A stretch of DNA of 64,000 nucleotides from Burkholderia sp. Bp9143 (lineage in GTDB: Bacteria > Pseudomonadota > Gammaproteobacteria > Burkholderiales > Burkholderiaceae), in assembly GCF_003853645.1 (NCBI RefSeq), contig NZ_QTPO01000037.1, forward strand, positions 27,831-91,830, written 5' to 3'. A program made the translations under genes and the position numbers. Shown piece after piece: positions 61,798 through 64,000 of this stretch (positions are counted from its first letter, which is position 1; every line of letters begins with the position of its first letter). The notes beneath the pieces are model-generated. The model was not told where the DNA came from. It was given only the letters and a program-made list of their open reading frames with translations, and did not search any database.

Positions 61798-64000
61798 TTA
61801 CTTCCACTGGTACAGCATGCCGGCGCCGATCACCTTCTGACCGCCGCTGAAGCCGCCGTTGATCGACGCCTTCAGGTTCTCCGTGATGCGGGCCTGCATG
61901 TTGACCGCCATCGCCTTCTGACCCAGGAACGACGCGGTGCCGACACCCATCCCGAAGTTGGCGTCGCGATCGAGCTGCGGGATCGACGCCATCGCGCCGA
62001 CGGCCGCGATACCCTGCTTCGCCATCTGGTCGGTCTGCTGCAGTTGCGAACCCAGCGAGTTGATCTGCGCCTGCTGGCCCGACAGTGCCGTCGACAGCGT
62101 CGTCTGCACCTGCGTCAGCTGGTTCACGTTCACCGCGTCGGTGCCTTGCGTACCCGGCGCGACGTTCGTGATCTGGCGCTGCTGCGTGTCGCTGCCGACC
62201 GACACCACGTTCGAACGGCCGCCGTCGGTCGAATTCGCGCCGATCGCCACCGAGTTCGAGCCGGCGGTGACGGTCGGCTTGTCGTTGCCGGTGCCGTTCA
62301 TGTCGGCCGCGATGGCGGTGTTGTTCGCCGTGCGCGTCGTGTTGTTGTTGATCGTGGTCGACAGCTGGCTCACCTGATCGCCGAGGTTCGTCACGCCGGT
62401 CGACAGCGAGGCCACCGTGCTGTTGGTCGAGCTCAGGCCCGTGGACAGCGAGCCGATGCCGGTCGAGGTCGACGTGGACAGCGACGTGAGGTTGCTGTTG
62501 GTCGAGCTGAGGCCCGTCGACAGCGAGTTGATCGCCGTCGAGGTCGACGTGGACAGCGACGTCAGGTTGCTGTTCGTCGAGCTCAGGCTGGTCGACAGCG
62601 AGCCGATGCCGGTCGACAGCGACGAGATGTTCGACGCGGTCGACGTCGACAGGCTGTTGACCGCCTGATTCGTCGCGTTGAGCTGGCTGCCGTTGATCGC
62701 ATCCGTGCTGGTGGCGTTGACCTGGCCTGCCGCGACGTTCGTGATCTGGCGTTCCGCGCCCGGTGCGCCGACGCTGAAGACGCCGACCGGATTGGTGCCG
62801 TAGACCGGGTACGTGACGCCGCCGACCGTGACGCTCGACACCCCGACCGCGGCGCTCGTGGTCGAGTTCGCGCCCATTGCGATCGAGTTGGCGACGTTGG
62901 CCTGTGCATTCGTGCCGAACGCGAGAGCGTCGGCGGCCGTGGCCTTGGCGCCCGAGCCGTAGGCCTGTGCGCCGGTGGCGCTGGCCGTCGACTGGTTGCC
63001 CAGCGCGATCGTGTTGTCCGCGGTGGCCTGGTTCGAGCTGCCGAGGGCGAGCGCGCTGTTGCCGGTGGCCGTGTTCGCGTTGCCGAGCGCCACTGCGCCG
63101 GTGCCGGTCGCCGTGTCGTTCGCACCCATCGCCACTGCGCCGGTGCCCGTTGCGACGCTCGGGTCGCCGATCGCGACCGCGCCGTCGCCGCTCGCCGTGT
63201 TGCCGGAGCCGATCGACACCGCCTTGCCGCCCGTTGCCGACGCGTTCTGGCCGATCGCGACTGCACCGTCCGTCTGGGCGTTCGAACCGTCGCCGACCGC
63301 GACGCTGCTCGCGCCTGCCGCGCTGGCGTTCACGCCGGCCGCGAGCGAGTTGACGCCCGTCGCGCCGTTGTTGGCGTAGTTGCCTTGCTGCGTGCCGTTG
63401 TCGTTGACGCTGAAGTAGTGCGTCTTCGCGGCTTCGATCGCGGTCGAGGTCGAGGTTGACAGCGACGTGATCGAGCTGGTGGCCGAGCTGAGGCCGGTCG
63501 ACGTCGAGGTCGACAGCGACATCACCGTGCTGTCGGTCGAGCTCAGGCCGGTGGACAGCGAGCTGATGCCCGTCGAGGTCGACGTGGACAGCGATGTGAC
63601 CGTGCTGTTCGTCGAGCTCAGGCCGGTGGACAGCGAGCTGATACCCGTCGAGGTCGAGGTGGACAGCGACGTGATCGTGCTGTTCGTCGAGCTCAGGCCG
63701 GTGGACAGCGAGCTGATGCCGGTCGAGGTCGACGTGGACAGCGACGTGATCGTGCTGTTCGTCGAGCTCAGGCCGGTGGACAGCGAGTTGATGCCGGTCG
63801 AGGTCGAGGTGGACAGCGAACTGATCGAGCTGGTTGCCGAGGACAGACCGGTCGACGTGGAGGTCGAGAGCGAAGCGACCGAGCTATCGGTGGAGCTGAG
63901 GCCCGTCGACAACGAGTTGATACCCGTCGAGGTCGAGGTGGACAGGGAGCTGATCGAGCTGGTTGCCGAGGACAGGCCCGTCGACGTGGAAGTCGAGAGC
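61798..64000 (-). CDS. Trimeric autotransporter adhesin (YadA-like), C-terminal 733 residues
   Basis: The gene continues beyond the window; the N-terminus is not seen. In order: Ser/Thr-rich stalk of 25-residue units (SLSTGLSSTNSTITSLSTS type); a YadA head of about 14-residue repeats (GAVAIGQNASATGG, GAVALGNANTATG, NSALALGSSNQATA); a neck ERQITNVAAGQVNATSTDAI; a second short stalk with the same 25-residue unit; a second neck RQITNVAPGTQGTDAVN; a coiled coil; and the four-strand membrane anchor ending GAGMLYQWK. Such proteins mediate attachment to host cells and biofilm. The Ser/Thr-rich stalk next to putative glycosyltransferases suggests O-glycosylation, which is unproven. Confidence 0.93.
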   Translation of the reverse strand, partial: LSTSTSTGLSSATSSISSLSTSTSTGINSLSTGLSSTDSSVASLSTSTSTGLSSATSSISSLSTSTSTGINSLSTGLSSTNSTITSLSTSTSTGISSLSTGLSSTNSTITSLSTSTSTGISSLSTGLSSTNSTVTSLSTSTSTGISSLSTGLSSTDSTVMSLSTSTSTGLSSATSSITSLSTSTSTAIEAAKTHYFSVNDNGTQQGNYANNGATGVNSLAAGVNASAAGASSVAVGDGSNAQTDGAVAIGQNASATGGKAVSIGSGNTASGDGAVAIGDPSVATGTGAVAMGANDTATGTGAVALGNANTATGNSALALGSSNQATADNTIALGNQSTASATGAQAYGSGAKATAADALAFGTNAQANVANSIAMGANSTTSAAVGVSSVTVGGVTYPVYGTNPVGVFSVGAPGAERQITNVAAGQVNATSTDAINGSQLNATNQAVNSLSTSTASNISSLSTGIGSLSTSLSSTNSNLTSLSTSTSTAINSLSTGLSSTNSNLTSLSTSTSTGIGSLSTGLSSTNSTVASLSTGVTNLGDQVSQLSTTINNNTTRTANNTAIAADMNGTGNDKPTVTAGSNSVAIGANSTDGGRSNVVSVGSDTQQRQITNVAPGTQGTDAVNVNQLTQVQTTLSTALSGQQAQINSLGSQLQQTDQMAKQGIAAVGAMASIPQLDRDANFGMGVGTASFLGQKAMAVNMQARITENLKASINGGFSGGQKVIGAGMLYQWK
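62431..62655 (-). repeat. 75-bp tandem repeats in the membrane-proximal stalk
   Basis: Three units start with GCTCAGG/GCTGAGG at 62431, 62506 and 62581, an exact 75-base period coding for 25 residues. Units differ at several bases, mostly silent or Ser/Asn/Ala changes, so they are older than the array at 63.5 kb. Confidence 0.85.
63466..64000 (-). repeat. 75-bp and 129-bp nested tandem repeats in the adhesin stalk
   Basis: GCTCAGGCCGGTGGACAGCG recurs at 63541, 63616, 63691 and 63766, a strict 75-base period with very few differences. A longer unit starting GAGTTGAT at 63785 returns at 63914 (129 bases, 43 residues). The array runs out of the window. Such near-identical repeats allow slippage or unequal recombination; all periods are multiples of three, so length can change without breaking the frame. 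Confidence 0.9.

Noticed and set aside
61768..63459. A 563-codon + strand open frame opposite the adhesin
   Set aside because: Arg/Asp/Val-rich repeat shadow of the YadA head; no start signal or family.
63466..64000. Regular direct repeats considered as a CRISPR array
   Set aside because: Units are 75 bases with no unique spacers and are fully coding in the adhesin frame.

Overview
The window is high-GC, dense proteobacterial DNA whose proteins look like the Burkholderia cepacia complex: Burkholderia-type 16-strand porins, four DUF2827 proteins, MocR regulators, a liu operon and a YadA-type adhesin. The accessory, catabolic character would suit a secondary chromosome, but that is inference. 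No rRNA, tRNA, CRISPR array, complete insertion sequence or phage was seen.

Layout. 1-11.3 kb: the end of an ALDH7 aldehyde dehydrogenase (lysine catabolism), a large MscS-type channel, an MFS carrier, an L,D-transpeptidase, a bifunctional penicillin-binding protein, and a divergent MocR regulator/PaiB-like pair. 11.5-13.0 kb: a lower-GC type VI secretion cargo cassette (PAAR protein, Tae4 amidase, small membrane protein as candidate immunity factor). 13.2-22.2 kb: a thioredoxin-like protein, an OmpR-type two-component pair, a phosphoesterase, an acetyltransferase, a LysE exporter, a porin and a secreted beta-propeller-like protein. 22.3-25.8 kb: a periplasmic redox operon (DsrE-like protein, ModA-like binding protein, cytochrome c4-like and TsdA-like dihaem cytochromes), probably for inorganic sulfur. 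26.0-34.7 kb: a hexuronate/aldonate locus (fructuronate reductase, D-mannonate dehydratase, two further dehydrogenases, two MFS carriers) controlled by a GntR regulator with two copies of a perfect palindrome. 34.7-37.0 kb: a TonB siderophore receptor with a Fur box. 37.3-43.8 kb: an aromatic O-demethylation operon (VanA, VanB, a second Rieske oxygenase, an aromatic-acid carrier, a porin) divergent from a MarR regulator. 43.9-50.5 kb: the leucine/isovalerate operon liuABCD with its TetR regulator; no liuE follows.

50.9-64 kb is the most unusual part. It holds a low-GC STM2901/DUF1493 pair, four paralogues of the uncharacterised, glycosyltransferase-like DUF2827 family, a DUF4019 periplasmic protein, an EAL phosphodiesterase, an FkbM methyltransferase/GT9 glycosyltransferase fusion interrupted by two in-frame amber codons, an OmpA-type lipoprotein, and the C-terminal 733 residues of a trimeric autotransporter adhesin whose stalk consists of Ser/Thr-rich 25-residue repeats. 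The arrangement suggests an adhesin export and glycosylation island, with the DUF2827 proteins as candidate sugar transferases. That function is inferred from gene order and motifs only.

Starts were chosen from ribosome-binding sites, ATGA/GTGA overlaps and signal peptides, and several differ from the longest open frame.
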